Assembly (NCBI GenBank): GCA_003427395.1
Contig: BFEA01000015.1
Location: 2,021,399 to 2,083,735 of the forward strand
Direction of reading: 5' to 3'
DNA: 62,337 nt
Source: Chara braunii
Taxonomy: Eukaryota; Streptophyta; Charophyceae; Charales; Characeae
Of this stretch, positions 20,191-30,535 are shown in pieces (within the stretch, counting starts at the first letter, position 1; each line of letters starts with the position of its first letter). The notes beneath the pieces were generated by a model, which saw only the letters and a program-made list of their open reading frames with translations, ran no database searches and was not told the origin of the DNA. The position numbers were made by a program, and so were the translations under genes.

Positions 20191-20613
20191 AAAACGGCCG
20201 CGCACTCCTTATTACGAAGAAAATTAAAAATTCCAACCCCCGTAATTCCTAACTGTTTCTTGGATTTCTCGGTGCGGTCGCTAACCGTCCGCACGGAGAA
20301 ATTAACCGGGACAGGTCACAGGTCAGCCCGTAGCATCAGGACTGAGCTTCTTCGATGGGTCAGTCACTGCGCCTCCCCTCGAGTCCCCTCCCCCTATGGA
20401 CATCAGCAGTCTCTGCTCAATGCCACTCGGGGGGCTTTGGCGAGGGAAATCACGCCCCTTCAAAAAAAAAAGGAAAAGAAGAAAAGAAAAGGAAACAACA
20501 ACTCGTTCTGCGTGTCAGTCTGTGAAAGCAAAAAAATACCAAAAGAAAAACAAAACTAAGCAACTGAGATCTGTCCGTTGGATCATGCTCGTTGGACCCA
20601 GGTCCAAACATCT
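20191..20613. other. unassigned sequence
   Basis: An A-rich stretch lies at 20462-20495. I see no gene, no flanking direct repeats around that A-rich stretch and no terminal repeats. Confidence 0.35.
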
Positions 20614-20650
20614 GACGGGATCCCTTTTTTTTTTTTTTTTGACGGGATCC
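20614..20650 (-). repeat. poly(T) insertion flanked by 10-bp direct repeats
   Basis: GACGGGATCC (20614-20623) is followed by C and 16 T residues, and then GACGGGATCC again (20641-20650). The repeats are identical. On the minus strand this is a bare poly(A) tail between target duplications. Confidence 0.75.
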
Positions 20651-20929
20651 ATTTTGATGTACTTTTTTCTCGTTTTTTTCTGATGTTTTTGATCTACTGT
20701 TCTGACATAACCGTTCCAGAAATGCACAGAACGAGTCTGTACGCCGTTCGGCTACAGACCATCCTGCCAAGCGAAAAGACGTCCAGGTACATTCTGACAG
20801 GAGCGTCTGTGAGAATCTGATTGTCAGAAACCTCAGCAGCATGACTACTGAGTACTGTGGCTGGACAGTTCCACGTGTTCACTTTTTTTGTTTTCCTTCG
20901 GAAATAAATATAAGCCCCGACCTGGGCCC

Positions 20930-20983
20930 AGCCCTCCTTACAAGACAGAAAAAAAAAAAAGAAAAAAAAGCCCTCCTTACAAG
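20930..20983 (+). repeat. poly(A) insertion flanked by 14-bp direct repeats
   Basis: GCCCTCCTTACAAG occurs at 20931-20944 and at 20970-20983. Between the two lie ACAG, 12 A residues, G and 8 A residues. The 14-bp exact match makes chance unlikely, and the length is typical of LINE target duplications. Confidence 0.8.
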
Positions 20984-21245
20984 GAAGAAGAAGGCCCGAC
21001 AGTACGAGCACGTGTTCGCTATTAGCCGCCTCCCTCCACTACTCAACATTCTGCATGCATTGGGACAGGACTCCAATATTTTGAATGCACTGGGACAGCT
21101 CCGATGTCCGGATACATATGAAGTCTCGTGTAGTAGACCGAGACCCCATCACTTACGAGCAGGTAACGATAGTTCTCGCCCCCCAACCCCCCCCGGCAAC
21201 AGAGTTTTGTGACGTTACTTGTGAGGCTGCATGTAGGTTATGTGG

Positions 21246-21295
21246 AGCGTATCAATCTCANAAAAAAAAAAAAAAAAAAAAAAAGCGTATCAATC
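21246..21295 (+). repeat. poly(A) insertion flanked by 12-bp direct repeats
   Basis: AGCGTATCAATC occurs at 21246-21257 and at 21284-21295. They flank TCA, one unresolved N and about 22 A residues. The N shows that the assembly was uncertain about tract length. Confidence 0.75.
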
Positions 21296-21347
21296 CTATC
21301 GGGCCAGAGGCACGTTTTTAGGGCCCCCTCTGTTGAACGTCCTTCGG

Positions 21348-21520
21348 GGGGCCAGGTCCCACTAGCAAAGAGGATTGGATTAAGCTCCTGAATCTGGACG
21401 TGTTTTAAGCAGAGGTGCAGAAATTTAAAGCAGTTCAATCTCGATTTTTTGCACCTCTCCACAAACACGTCCTGATGCAGGCAGTCAATCCAATCCTCTT
21501 TGCTGGTGTGACCTCGCCCC
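21348..21520. mobile_element. foldback MITE, GGGGC-AGGTCCCA family (copy 2)
   Basis: The left arm GGGGCCAGGTCCCACTAGCA plus AAGAGGATTGGATT pairs with the right arm ending AATCCAATCCTCTTTGCTGG...ACCTCGCCCC. Inner blocks CTGAATCTGGACGTGTTT and GGTGCAGAAA also have inverse partners. The two arms occupy nearly all of the 173 bp. Confidence 0.85.
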
Positions 21521-21646
21521 AGGTTAGTATTGAGGGTGATATGAGCATCCCTCAATATGTCCTTGCGAACAGTTGATGTCCTATATCAAATCAGAACTGT
21601 ACTTGCAGGTAATGCCTCGTACAGAAGCCGGAACCAGCTCTGACCT

Positions 21647-21745
21647 GGGGCTAGGTCCCACTTACACGAATTACGCGACATTGACCGTAGATTGGAAAGA
21701 TCAACGGCCAGAATCTCTTAATCCGTGCAAGTGGGACCTTGCCCC
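21647..21745. mobile_element. short foldback MITE of the GGGGC family (copy 3)
   Basis: GGGGCTAGGTCCCACTTACA at the left pairs with a right end reading inversely GGGGCAAGGTCCCACTTGCA. The next inward bases (CGAATTA / CGGATTA) also pair. At 99 bp it is a shorter relative sharing only the terminal motif with the other copies. It lies 127 bp from copy 2. Confidence 0.75.
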
Positions 21746-21767
21746 TGTGCTGTGGAGAAGAAGAAGT

Positions 21768-21827
21768 GATAAACTCCATGCATACATATGACATAGGGAT
21801 AAACTCCATGCATACATATGACATAGG
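21768..21827 (+). repeat. exact 30-bp tandem duplication
   Basis: A 30-bp unit beginning GATAAACTCCATGCATACAT occurs twice in direct succession (21768-21797, 21798-21827) without a mismatch. That implies a recent slippage event or an assembly artefact. Confidence 0.9.
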
Positions 21828-21924
21828 GCCTTGACACACCAATGTCGAAACATCACGACATTCTACATATGTCAGGAAATTCTCTACATTGCCTCTTTCA
21901 ACAGAAAAACCGTCTTCGCCACAC

Positions 21925-22376
21925 AGCATGTCGAAGTGAAGAACTTACACAAGTCCCGTGCACGAGATTACCACATTATTTTCTACAACTGGTTTGATAT
22001 CCAGCCAGGAGCTTCCTTGAGATCACCTGAGTGTTTTTCTGACCCTTTTCCTCCATCTGCTCTGGCTCTAGTGGATCTGGGATGGTTTGGGGGGGAAGAG
22101 GGAGGATAGGTGATTTTATTAGAAAGGTGGGAGTTTATGGAAATAGATGCTAGGTTAATCTTTTTTTCTTCTGGCGGTCATTTTTGTATGGCTGAAGAGG
22201 CATCTAGAGTTCCATGAATAGTACAACACCATTCTAGGATATGAGGATTTTGGATTGAGATTTTGTTCAATCAAAGTTATATGTAAGGGACGCTGGACCC
22301 GTTTTCCAGCAGGTGTTGCTCCCCACCAATAGATCGGAGCTTTTTCAAAAAAAAAAAAGAAAAAAAAAAAAAAGAG
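21925..22376 (+). mobile_element. 5'-truncated LINE 3' end with poly(A)
   Basis: The frame near 21950-22108 reads RDYHIIFYNWFDIQPG ... FSDPFPP, matching the extreme C-terminus of LINE ORF2 at 28945-29040 (RDYRLIFHNWTDID ... FPDLFPP). A 3' UTR follows containing the tail core GGGACGCTGGACCC (22287-22300) and CTCCCCACCAATAGAT. It ends in an A tract at 22349-22373. Only the last ~450 bp of the LINE are present. Confidence 0.75.
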
Positions 22377-23253
22377 ACAAACTGGGGTGAAGATAGGACA
22401 AGCGTTGGTCCGTTCTCCTTTTCGACATTCGGGCAAGAACTCGACATCCCATCGGAGAACTGTTGAAATGTCCAAGTTGCAGGCTGGGAAACGAACCCTG
22501 CTCGAGAGGAGGCGTCAAAACCCTTTCCCTGACAGCTCCTGATTTTTTTTTTGCGACTTTGGATTTCGACACGCTGTGTGGCGAGGAGAAAATGTCAAAA
22601 AAATGGTGTGGTGGATTTCGACCGCTTTCGACAGTGGTGTGGTGAGGCCAATAGCCAAGTGTAAAGGGCACTCAAAGCCAAAGAAGCAGTCATGGTAGAC
22701 GAGGATAATGAAACAAGGAAGAAGAAGACGAGTGTGAGAAAGAGACGAAGTAGAAAGTAACCCCGAGCGCATCAGCTCATGATATTATGATAAGCACAAA
22801 AAAAAAGAAAAATGATGCCTATCAGCCATGAGAGCGTCATGCCAAAACATGAAGCACACTGGCAAGTCCCGACAGCTGTTTCGGCCGGCTGCGAGTAGGC
22901 TGGCTCTCCTCAGGGGCCGGCTGTGCTGTGGACCAGTCGGTGAGGCTCGGCCGCACTACGCAGCCTGGGGCAGTGGAGGCTGCAGATTGCTGCTGTCCTT
23001 GCCGCTGGTCATCCCTGCGCCCCCCTTGTCATCGTTGAGGCGACGATGGTGGGCTGTCCACCTGGCACAGAAGGAGACAGTAGGTCAGCGTGTGGCACTT
23101 CTATTCAATTTGTTGAATTGATGATGCGTTCCCCTTCACTGGGTGTTTGACTTGGCAAGACAGTTGTTGTTTTGTGCCTTGGGGTGTACCGTGTTGTTTA
23201 GGATGGTGTCTACTGCGGATCTGCCATGCGATGCAGAAGGCTGCCTTGCAACC
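22377..23253. other. unassigned sequence
   Basis: A weakly open frame at 22828-23121 has no recognisable motif. GTGTGGTGAGGCC near 22640 and GTGTGGCGAGGAG near 22577 vaguely resemble ends of the MITE that follows. I see no gene. Confidence 0.35.
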
Positions 23254-23256
23254 TTA

Positions 23257-23864
23257 GGGCCTCGTTCCACTACTCGCCATCCGCCACACCTGGCGAACGC
23301 GACTTCTTTCCATTGCATCGCCAATAGCCACAAAACGGTCTATGTCAGAAATTCGGTCCCAAAGCACTTGGCGGTAGGTCGCCACGGCCTCCCTATACCC
23401 CCGCCTGCAATGGGCTTTCATGGAGGGTGGCACTGGTCACCCTTCCACGAACTGCTACATGTGGCGACCGGCCCTGACACCGCGGCCCTGGCAGTAGGCC
23501 TGGCTTGTACCGTAGTGCTGGCGAGCGTGGTGTGAATTTCTGTGGCCTCACCACACCACTCCCAAAATGTGAAAAAGGAGCGGGTGCATCCGGCCATGTT
23601 CTAGTACTAAGTTCATTCCCATTTTGCACATTTCGAGCGTGGTGTGGCAATGCCCCTGGTCCCGTGTACATGTGGAGAAAAGCCAGCACCTTTCCACCGG
23701 TCCGCCATCCGCCACAGTGTTCAGGCCGGGACGGTTACCACAACTTGTGTGGCGGGGGCGACCATATGGAACCATGCTTCGTTTTCCGCCACGATTTTCA
23801 TGTTCTCGGCCTCGCCAAGACTCGCCACGATTCGTGGCAGATGGCGAGTAGTGGAATGAGGCCC
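23257..23864. mobile_element. 608-bp MITE, TTA target duplication (PIF/Harbinger-like)
   Basis: The left terminus GGGCCTCGTTCCACTACTCG and the right terminus, read inversely GGGCCTCATTCCACTACTCG, form a 31-bp terminal inverted repeat with two mismatches. TTA is present on both sides (23254-23256, 23865-23867). There is no transposase. The frames inside it (for example 23505-23850) are incidental. Internal CATTTTGCACATTTCGAGCG is shared with 6718-6732. Confidence 0.85.
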
Positions 23865-23867
23865 TTA

Positions 23868-24077
23868 TCCTCTAGTAACTGTTCTGCTTTCTTAGGTTGC
23901 CCTGGATTGGACTGAAGTTGATCCAGGGGCGCTTCACTCACCGCTGGGTTCGGATGCTGTGATGCAATGCTTGCTCAACATCGTTTGGGAGATTGAGTAG
24001 CCGCCTGCGCCTCACTTAGCTGACTTGATGGATGGGCAGTCAGCGGATGTTCTTTCTTTCTTTCTGTTTGAGAAAAC
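23868..24077. other. unassigned sequence
   Basis: No feature is recognised. A short (TTTC)n run lies at 24053-24066. Confidence 0.35.
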
Positions 24078-24205
24078 TAGGGCGTGGTCATGGTTTGAGT
24101 TTCAAAATGCATTCTGAACACAGTTTCTGCAGTCCAGTCCGGTCGGCAGTTTACAATGCAGTCGAAACTCCGTTGTGCAGAAAAGTCGCACCGCAAAGTT
24201 TGTAA
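24078..24205 (-). mobile_element. partial MITE, inverse copy of the 29.8-kb element
   Basis: Read inversely, this matches 29870-29998: TAGTTACAAACT, GCGACTTTTCTGCA, AAATGCATTT and the terminus GGGCG next to TAG. The other half is missing because LINE sequence begins at about 24206. Confidence 0.5.
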
Positions 24206-24850
24206 CTACAGCTCGAACATATATTTCTGCAATGCCTGGGAGCATTATGGATGTGGAGATGGTGGGACAAAATCTGGGACCAACTAGGCACAAACACACC
24301 GTGGCCATGGGAATGGAAGGCACTGCTATGCGAAGCCTGGCCCGGGGGACACACTGAGGACCTTGAGGAATTCACCATCAACATGTTCAAACTAGGACGC
24401 AGAGTGGTCCTCTGGGCACTATGGAGACGGCGCTGTACCTACGAGATGGAAGGGGTGAGATTAGAAGGCCCTGATTTCACTGAAAGCGTAATACAGCAGA
24501 TTCAAATAGAAATAACGGCCAAATCGAAAGCGGTCAAAACTCACATTCGATCACTACAAACAAAAAAAGACATCAATAAAAAAAGACAAGATTTCAACTC
24601 AAGCTGGCTGGGCGGACCAAACGGAGGGAGAATCGAGAAGGTGGAATGGAAAGGAGAGTCCAAGGAGCCAGGAGAGGGTCGACAGGGAGCAGAGATGCAA
24701 AGAGACTACAGTCTGACATTTTATGACTGGGCCAAAATCGATGCAGAGATCCCCGTAAGACCCCCCGGAGAATTCCCCGACCCTTTCTCCCCCCCCCCTC
24801 CAACTGCCTAGTGGGGATGCAATGGTATGGTATGTAGAAGGGCAAAAGGA
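24206..24850 (+). pseudogene. 5'-truncated LINE ORF2 C-terminal fragment
   Basis: It encodes the zinc-binding and distal region of LINE ORF2: a ...QCL-type motif near 24230, then WRWWDKIWDQLGTN, EAWPGGHTEDLEEF, KLGRRVVLWALWRRRCTYEM, ESVIQQIQIEIT, SWLGGPNGG and FPDPFSPPPP. It is collinear with 28455-29060 in the LINE inside LTR 4. One frame change occurs at the C run near 24790. No poly(A) is recognisable at its 3' side, so the 3' edge is uncertain. It appears to interrupt a MITE on its left. Confidence 0.75.
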
Positions 24851-25130
24851 AACTAAGGAGCTGAGTCGTACAACGGCCTGTAGGAGGGGCAGTGCAACAC
24901 AGACAGGGAGGAACTGGTCCACAACATCAACGCCCCGGTCTGCTCTAGCATAGCACAACGATCTGACAGCAATACAGCTGAGAGGAGCACGACTGCGGCT
25001 AAGAAGTCCAGCAAAGGTTAGCCAGAATAAGTAGTGCAGGCTAACTTAGGCAGGGGTGAGAGGGGGGTACATCCTTCCACAAGGAAGTAATCAATGCCGC
25101 ACTACTTATTCTGGCAGAATAAGTAATCAA
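24851..25130. repeat. 17-bp perfect inverted repeat in otherwise unassigned DNA
   Basis: GCCAGAATAAGTAGTGC (25021-25037) and its exact inverse (25099-25115) enclose a 61-bp loop. CAGAATAAGTAATCAACC follows directly, so part of the arm is repeated a third time. This could be a small foldback element next to the LTR, but I found no target duplication. Confidence 0.55.
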
Positions 25131-25876
25131 CCAGGCTTCTCAATTTTTGTTGCACGACGCTTCTTGCTTGCGCACGCCTTGCCGTGCCAGGATCTGTGTT
25201 CTGACTTTTCCGCGCCTTTATCCTTGTGTGTAACTGTAATTTTTGTTTTAGCGGGCATAATTATAACTGCAATCCTCCTGTTCTTGATATCTTTTGTGGC
25301 GTCCATATGCGCGTGTACTTCTTCCTCTGTCCTAATTGACCGAAACGCTTGCATGACTGGATCAATGTGTGGAGTGAGGTTACGTCCCCCACGCCGCGAC
25401 CTGGCTATGCAGACGTAGGCACTTCCTTCCTCCTCCTTCTTTTTCTACTTAGCCACAACCCCGGGTATATTGCGCAAGCATGCATGCTATAAATCTTGCA
25501 AGCGCGATTAACTCGCTCTCTAAGAATTCTGGAAGTTAGCCCGGTCGAGAGGATCAACTAACAAGCGAGATTTGGAAGGTGAGTAGAGAGTTGGGCGATC
25601 CGACGAGCTGGTGTTGGGCATGCGGGGTTGACGTGGGGCCGTGACGGACTGTGGCACACGGGCGAACCTGTCGTGCATGCTCGGACTAAGCGGGGTGACA
25701 ATTCTGTGTGGGTGCGAGGCGACGGACTGCCCACATCGGGATGTTGTGAAAAGAGAGAGAGAGAGAGAGAGANNNNNNNNNNNNNNNNNNNNNNNNNNNN
25801 NNNNNNNNNNNNNNNNNNNNNNNNNNNNNNNNNNNNNNNNNNNNNNNNNNNNNNNNNNNNNNNNNNNNNNNNNNNN

Positions 25877-25953
<77 letters not shown>

Positions 25954-26945
25954 GGGGTGTATTGTGGTGATGTTCTCTTCCATTCGTCTGAGTAATTTTG
26001 GTATCGGTGTCACTCGCCTTGTCCTTCTTTTTTATCGGCGTCTTGGATTTTTCGTTTTCCTTGCTTCCTTTCTTCGGAAACAGACATGTGGATTGCTTTT
26101 CCCCACTCCCCGTCTTTGTTTTTTTTAATCCACAAATCTGATTGATTGGTTCCCCGCGATCGAGCTTTGTGTGATCTCGGGGCCTTTTGGCCAAAAAATT
26201 GTTGCATGATCCTCGATTCTTTCTGTTTGTATGTGAGCTAGATGCATGTATGATAGGCATGATTATGTCTGTGTATGAATTGGATGGGCATGCTAGACTA
26301 TTTGACAACCGTCTCACTATAGGATGATCCATCTCACGAATCGCCGACTTTCACCCATCTGATAAAAGGACAGGTCCTGCGCACGCATGTGTAGGCTCGA
26401 CCAAAGACGATCGCTGCCTACACCCTCCTCTTCGAAACCTGAACGTGACTAATTTCCCGAATGGCTGGCGTTCCACCCCGCCTTGCAGCATGAATTTCGA
26501 CGTTCTCTTTCGTGTCACTAACCGCGAATGTTTGAGGGATCGGGAATTATGGGAATATTGGGAGCACTCTTGTTTGCCTGCACGACCCTGGGCGGAACCT
26601 CCGAAATTTCCCTACTTTACGGGGAATGAACGTATTTGCGAGTGGGACCTCAATCAGGCCTTGGGACGTAACCTCCATCCCCCCAGCTACTCTAGCCCAT
26701 ACACGTGTCAAGTCTTCGTGGAACATGGAATCATTATCTTAGGGACCGAATGCCCTATGTATCACCGCATCTTGCCCTACCACTCCCTAACCATCGTCCC
26801 CTTTATCACAATCGCTCCTTACTGGCCCCAACCCCCGTGCTCAGAGTGTCTGTGGGACCACGGGTACCGAGCCTCCGACTTCATTCGGCGAACTCATTCA
26901 AAGGAAGAACGATGGGTGCACGGTCTTAGATTAAGGCCAACCGCA
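25131..26945 (+). mobile_element. gypsy solo LTR, 5' part (LTR 4), interrupted by a LINE
   Basis: It is collinear with the LTRs at 35842 and 46707: TTGTTGCACGACGC, GACGTAGGCACTTCCTTCC, GCAAGCATGCATGCTATAAA (TATAAA at 25488-25493), GTTGGGCGATCCGACGAGCT, a (GA)n array at 25753-25951 containing a 104-bp N gap, and the LTR ORF from 26490. It continues at 29436 after the LINE. Without the LINE its length is about 2.13 kb, as in the other two. Neither side has gypsy internal sequence, so I call it a solo LTR. Confidence 0.85.
26490..26945 (+). pseudogene. LTR-encoded ORF in LTR 4, split by LINE insertion
   Basis: ATG at 26490 opens MNFDVLFRVTNRECLRD, aligning gap-free with MAVEIPFWIIDRESLRD at 48026. 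The frame stays open for all 152 codons to the LINE junction and includes EYWE, NERICEWDLNQAL, GIIILGT, ILPYHSLTIVPF, APYWPQPPCSEC, YRASDFIRRT and RLRPTA. After the LINE (from 29436) it resumes with SDLKAC, RRRQVTNRRD and VHQI, then a single stop (TAA). By eye about a third of residues match the 48-kb copy, concentrated at these motifs. Before the LINE inserted the gene was nearly intact. The function is unknown. Confidence 0.7.
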
Positions 26946-29417
26946 GAAGGAAGGCTGCCTACCAACAATGAATGGATCATGGGCCCATCCTTGGCAAAAA
27001 TGACGCTTTGGAAAGACAAACATACCTCCCTGTTTGGGCGCTCCTTGATAATCAGCAACGTGGTGCTGGCCACGCTGTGGTACAAATCAGCAATCTGGGC
27101 ATTGGATAAGAAAGACTTGCGGCCCCTGCAACGGAAGATAACCGCCTTTCTGTGAAGAGGTGACCACGAGAAATAGAACGTGATCAGTCATGTAGTGTGG
27201 CGATCCATCACCCAGCCTAGAACCAGAGGCGGACTTGGTATCATTGACCCCCTGTTAGAGACCAAAGCGTTAGCAATAGAATGACTTAAATGCCTGCTGT
27301 TCAACTCTGAGTCTCCATGGAGAGGGCTGACCCTGGAACAAATATCTTGCCTGGCCCCGCAGACATCTGACGACAAGGATCCGCTGATGTGGTTTGAGAA
27401 CAGGGGATGGCCTATTCCAAGAGCAAAAGTACAGCCACAGGACGTCAGCTCCGACTCTCCAAGGCAAGCAGCAAGGTCTGATTTACGGAAGGATCCATTT
27501 TGGCCCAACCTCCTTAAAACATGGAGAAACCTCCCTTTGCTAGACAAATCCCCGCCGGAAAGATGGGAGGAAGTGGCAAGACAACCCTTATTTGGTAACA
27601 AATGGGTGGTGGATTCAAGGGGCCAGACCCTTAATTGTATGGTCTTCCCTTGGCGGGGTTGGGTCAGAAAAGGAATAACAAGGATAAAAGATATATGGGA
27701 CACAACCAAAAATGACCAGATTAGCCCGGGCCAGCTAAGGGAGAGACTACGGTATTGTCACCGGCCCCAAGAAGCCTTGGAAGAGATAGTGGATAAAATC
27801 CCGCTGGATTGGTGGAGGTCATGCGCAAAGGCCCTTCCCTGCAACAATAAGACTGGGTTGCCTTCCGGGATCTTCAAGGAGAGGTGGGGAATGTGGCATG
27901 CGGTCACCCAGACGGAACAGTGGAGGTGAGGCTCTATCAAATAGGAAGGGGTAATGTCATGGAAAAGAGCAAACCAGAAGAACGAAGATATGTCAGAAGG
28001 AGGAAATATTCAGAATCAGAGTACTTAGAGAGGGAGAGCAATGGATGACTGTCCTCCCCTCCACGCCAATCCACCATTTGGCCTTGGACCCGGTGGAATG
28101 GAAATGGACGACCCGAATAGGGAAGGGCAGGAATCACACCAAGTCGTTGTACAGCCTAACAGTCAAATCCACCTACAGACTTCTGAGGCCAAAGATCCAT
28201 CTTCGAGACCAAGTAGAGGAGCGATGGAGAAAGCACCTGAATACCAGCAAGGAGGAACTAAGGCCAATTAAATGGTTCAGTATGGCAAAGACGAAACCAG
28301 CCAAGTTTGCCTCACTTCAATGACAGATTGAGCATCGCTGGCTACCAATCAACAACTGGTTGATAGACAGAACGTCCCTGGAACAAAAAGGGCGACCTCT
28401 ACCCTGGTGCAAGTTGTGCACAAACGCATTCCCATCCAGAAAACGTCCAGAGACAATCGAGCACATATTCCTACAATGTCTAGACGCACTCTGGCTGTGG
28501 AGATGGCGGGATAAAATTTGGGACCAACTAGAGACAAATATCACGTGGCCCTCGGATTGGCGGGCCCTGCTGTGCGAAGTATGGCCCAAGAATCAGGTTG
28601 ATCCCCACGACGAATTCACCTGCAATTTGTTCAAACTGGGAAGAAGGGCGGTGCTTTGGGCACTGTGGAGAAGACGCTGTACATATGAGATGAAAAAAGC
28701 AAGATTAGACGGGCCGGAATTTACAGAGAGTGTAATACAATAGATTCAAATTGAAATAACGGCAAAATGAGAGGATATTAGAACACGCATTCGCTCCTTT
28801 AACAAAAAGAAAGATATCGAGCAAAGAATCGAAGAATTTTCCTTAAGCTGGCTGGGGGGGATTCCCGACGGAAAGATAGGAAGGATAAAATGGAAAGGGG
28901 CACAACAGGAAGTCGAGGAGGGCCAAGGGAGAATGAAAATAGTAAGGGACTACCGACTGATATTCCACAACTGGACTGACATTGATATAACTATACCACT
29001 AAAATCCCTGGAGAACTTTCCCGATCTCTTCCCCCCCCCATCAAATTGTCTAGTTGGAATGCAGTGGTATGGGATGGATGGATAATCCGTAGAATATGTG
29101 TCAGTTGCGCTGCAACGGAGGGGAGAAAAGAGGTTAGGTAGACAGTTTAGTCAGACGCCCAACAGCAGGGTGAAGAGGCCTCTGGGTCAAAAGTTCTCCT
29201 CAAGCTCATTCCTGATCAGCCAATCCCCTGGTTTTAGGGTAGTCAATGCTGGCAGGCGTCACTTGGAAAAGATCATGTTCAGGGACGCTGGACCCGATTT
29301 CCGGCAGGTGCAGCTCCCCACCAATAGATGGAGCCGCCCGGGAATGGTAGGGGTGTCTGCTCTTATCAGCACCTCTAGCAAATCCTAGGGTGCTTTAAAA
29401 AAAAAAAAAAAAAAAAA
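26946..29417 (+). mobile_element. 5'-truncated LINE inserted in LTR 4, with 18-bp target duplication
   Basis: AGATTAAGGCCAACCGCA (26928-26945) and AGATTGAGGCCAACCGCA (29418-29435, sharing an A with the tail) bracket the insert. It ends in a poly(A) tract (29397-29418). It starts inside ORF2 distal to the RT catalytic site (GRSLIISNVVLATLWYKSAI at about 27040-27100) and runs through the zinc-binding region near 28440-28470 to the C-terminus (IFHNWTDID) near 29000 and a ~350-bp 3' UTR. The frame is broken by several stops. The one-base mismatch between the duplications implies moderate age. Confidence 0.9.
29282..29340 (+). repeat. shared LINE/SINE 3'-tail core
   Basis: GGGACGCTGGACCCGATTTC and GGCAGGTGCAGCTCCCCACC followed by AATAGATGGAGC lie in the 3' UTR of this LINE. 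The same core recurs at about 22287 (+), 30085 and 30480 (-), 49486 (-), 50560 (+), 52021 (-) and weakly at 52134 (-), usually near A or T tracts. Confidence 0.75.
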
Positions 29418-29435
29418 AGATTGAGGCCAACCGCA

Positions 29436-29752
29436 TCAGATTTGAAGGCTTGCGAAATTCGACGTCGACAAGTGACGAATCGGCGAGACACCCATAGCGT
29501 CTTGATAGTGCATCAGATATAACCCCGACCCGGGCGACGAAACCAATGGAGGCGGTAGCTCTGTTCCCCAAAGCAAAGACCGTGCCTACCCTCCTGCATT
29601 CGTATCCCAGAGCTTGCCACAGGGGATCTTAGTTCCGATCTGGGACTCCACCCCCACTTTCCTAAAATCATTGGCACACCCCCTTTTCGCACTTCCAGGC
29701 CCACTCACACTCCAATCAGGAAGTCGCGTCGGGCGTGAGGTTGGGCGTCACA
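29436..29752 (+). mobile_element. gypsy solo LTR, 3' part (LTR 4)
   Basis: It continues LTR 4 after the LINE with the end of the LTR ORF, then CTGGGACTCCACCCCCACTT, CACTCCAATCAGGAAGTCGC and the terminus GCGTGAGGTTGGGCGTCACA at 29752. No primer-binding site follows. Confidence 0.85.
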
Positions 29753-29758
29753 AGGTAG

Positions 29759-29995
29759 GGGGCCCAAAGTGCAATTGTAAACTGTATCTTGCCCCACAGT
29801 GCAATTATAACTCATTTTTGTGACTCTACTGAAGTTACCCCCCCCAAAGAAACAGCCACATGCCTGACTGAACTGCAGTTACAAACTGCGCAGAGCGACT
29901 TTTCTGCATAGCGGAGCATTTGAAACTCGCGCTCTGATTAGACTGCTAAAACGCTGTTTGAAATGCATTTAGAAAGTGCTTTTGTGACTGCGCCC
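29759..29995. mobile_element. possible MITE, TAG-flanked
   Basis: TAG precedes (29756-29758) and follows (29996-29998) a segment starting GGGGGCCCAAAGTGCAATTG and ending CTGCGCCC, whose inverse begins GGGCGCAG. The terminal repeats are poor. Support comes mainly from the inverse partial copy at 24078-24205. Internal motifs TGCAATTGTAAACTG and TGCAGTTACAAACTG repeat. Confidence 0.4.
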
Positions 29996-30009
29996 TAGTT
30001 ACCTGTTTT

Positions 30010-30140
30010 CCCTTTTTTTTTGAGAGAGAAAGACCCTTTTGCAAGGCGTCTCTCCCGGCAGTGGTTAGAGAACCACCAGGATTGAGGCCTTTATTGGTGG
30101 GGAGCGACACCTGTTGGAAACTGGGTCAAGCGTCCCTTGA
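30010..30140 (-). mobile_element. LINE tail or SINE fragment, minus strand
   Basis: A T tract (30014-30022) is followed by sequence containing the inverse of the tail core: ATTGGTGGGGAGCGACACC and GGAAACTGGGTCAAGCGTCCC. The block GAGAACCACCAGGATTGAGG also occurs in the next copy at 30440-30460, so the conserved unit is longer than the core. Confidence 0.55.
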
Positions 30141-30379
30141 ATACATCACTTAATTACAAAGTTGTGGGCTATGGCCATTTTATTTCCTTCTCTGGAGTTC
30201 TGTTCTTCCCATGAAGCTGTAAATGTCATGTTCTTACTTGCCGATGTTATGCTCTCTTTGAGGCAAGATGCAATTTGTGTGATAAGATTGTGACTGAGCG
30301 GAGGAAGGGTTGCTCGACCAAGCAGCTCTGGTTGATCAGTTGTATGAAGGAGCCGCTATGGGAGACATTGAAGACCAAC

Positions 30380-30535
30380 AATTTTTATTATTATTATTAT
30401 TTTTTAAATAGTCCCAAAGTAACACCTCTATCCCAGTGGCGGTAAGAGAACCATCAGGATTGAGGTCTTATCTGTTGGGGCTGCTCCATCTATTGGTGGG
30501 GAGCGGCACCTGCCGGGAACCGGGCCCGGTGTCCC
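30380..30535 (-). mobile_element. second LINE tail or SINE fragment, minus strand
   Basis: It starts at a (TTA)n/T tract (30384-30407) and contains GAGAACCATCAGGATTGAGG, TATTGGTGGGGAGCGGCACC and GGAACCGGGCCCGGTGTCCC. It is collinear with 30060-30140 apart from a short insertion. A ~100-bp unit shared by the two suggests a SINE that uses the LINE tail. Confidence 0.55.

Noticed and set aside
19370-20236. 195-codon plus-strand and 178-codon minus-strand frames
   Set aside because: Both fall inside solo LTR 3. The first is antisense to the LTR, and the second covers its promoter region and has no conserved motif.
20462-20495. A-rich tract as another naked tail insertion
   Set aside because: No flanking direct repeats were found. 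The same holds for A/T tracts at 7834, 14441, 22541 and 50340.
22828-23121. 97-codon frame
   Set aside because: No family, no repeats and low-complexity composition. Nothing supports coding.
23505-23915. 136-codon frame and overlapping smaller frames
   Set aside because: They lie inside the TTA-flanked MITE, and the frame crosses its right terminus.
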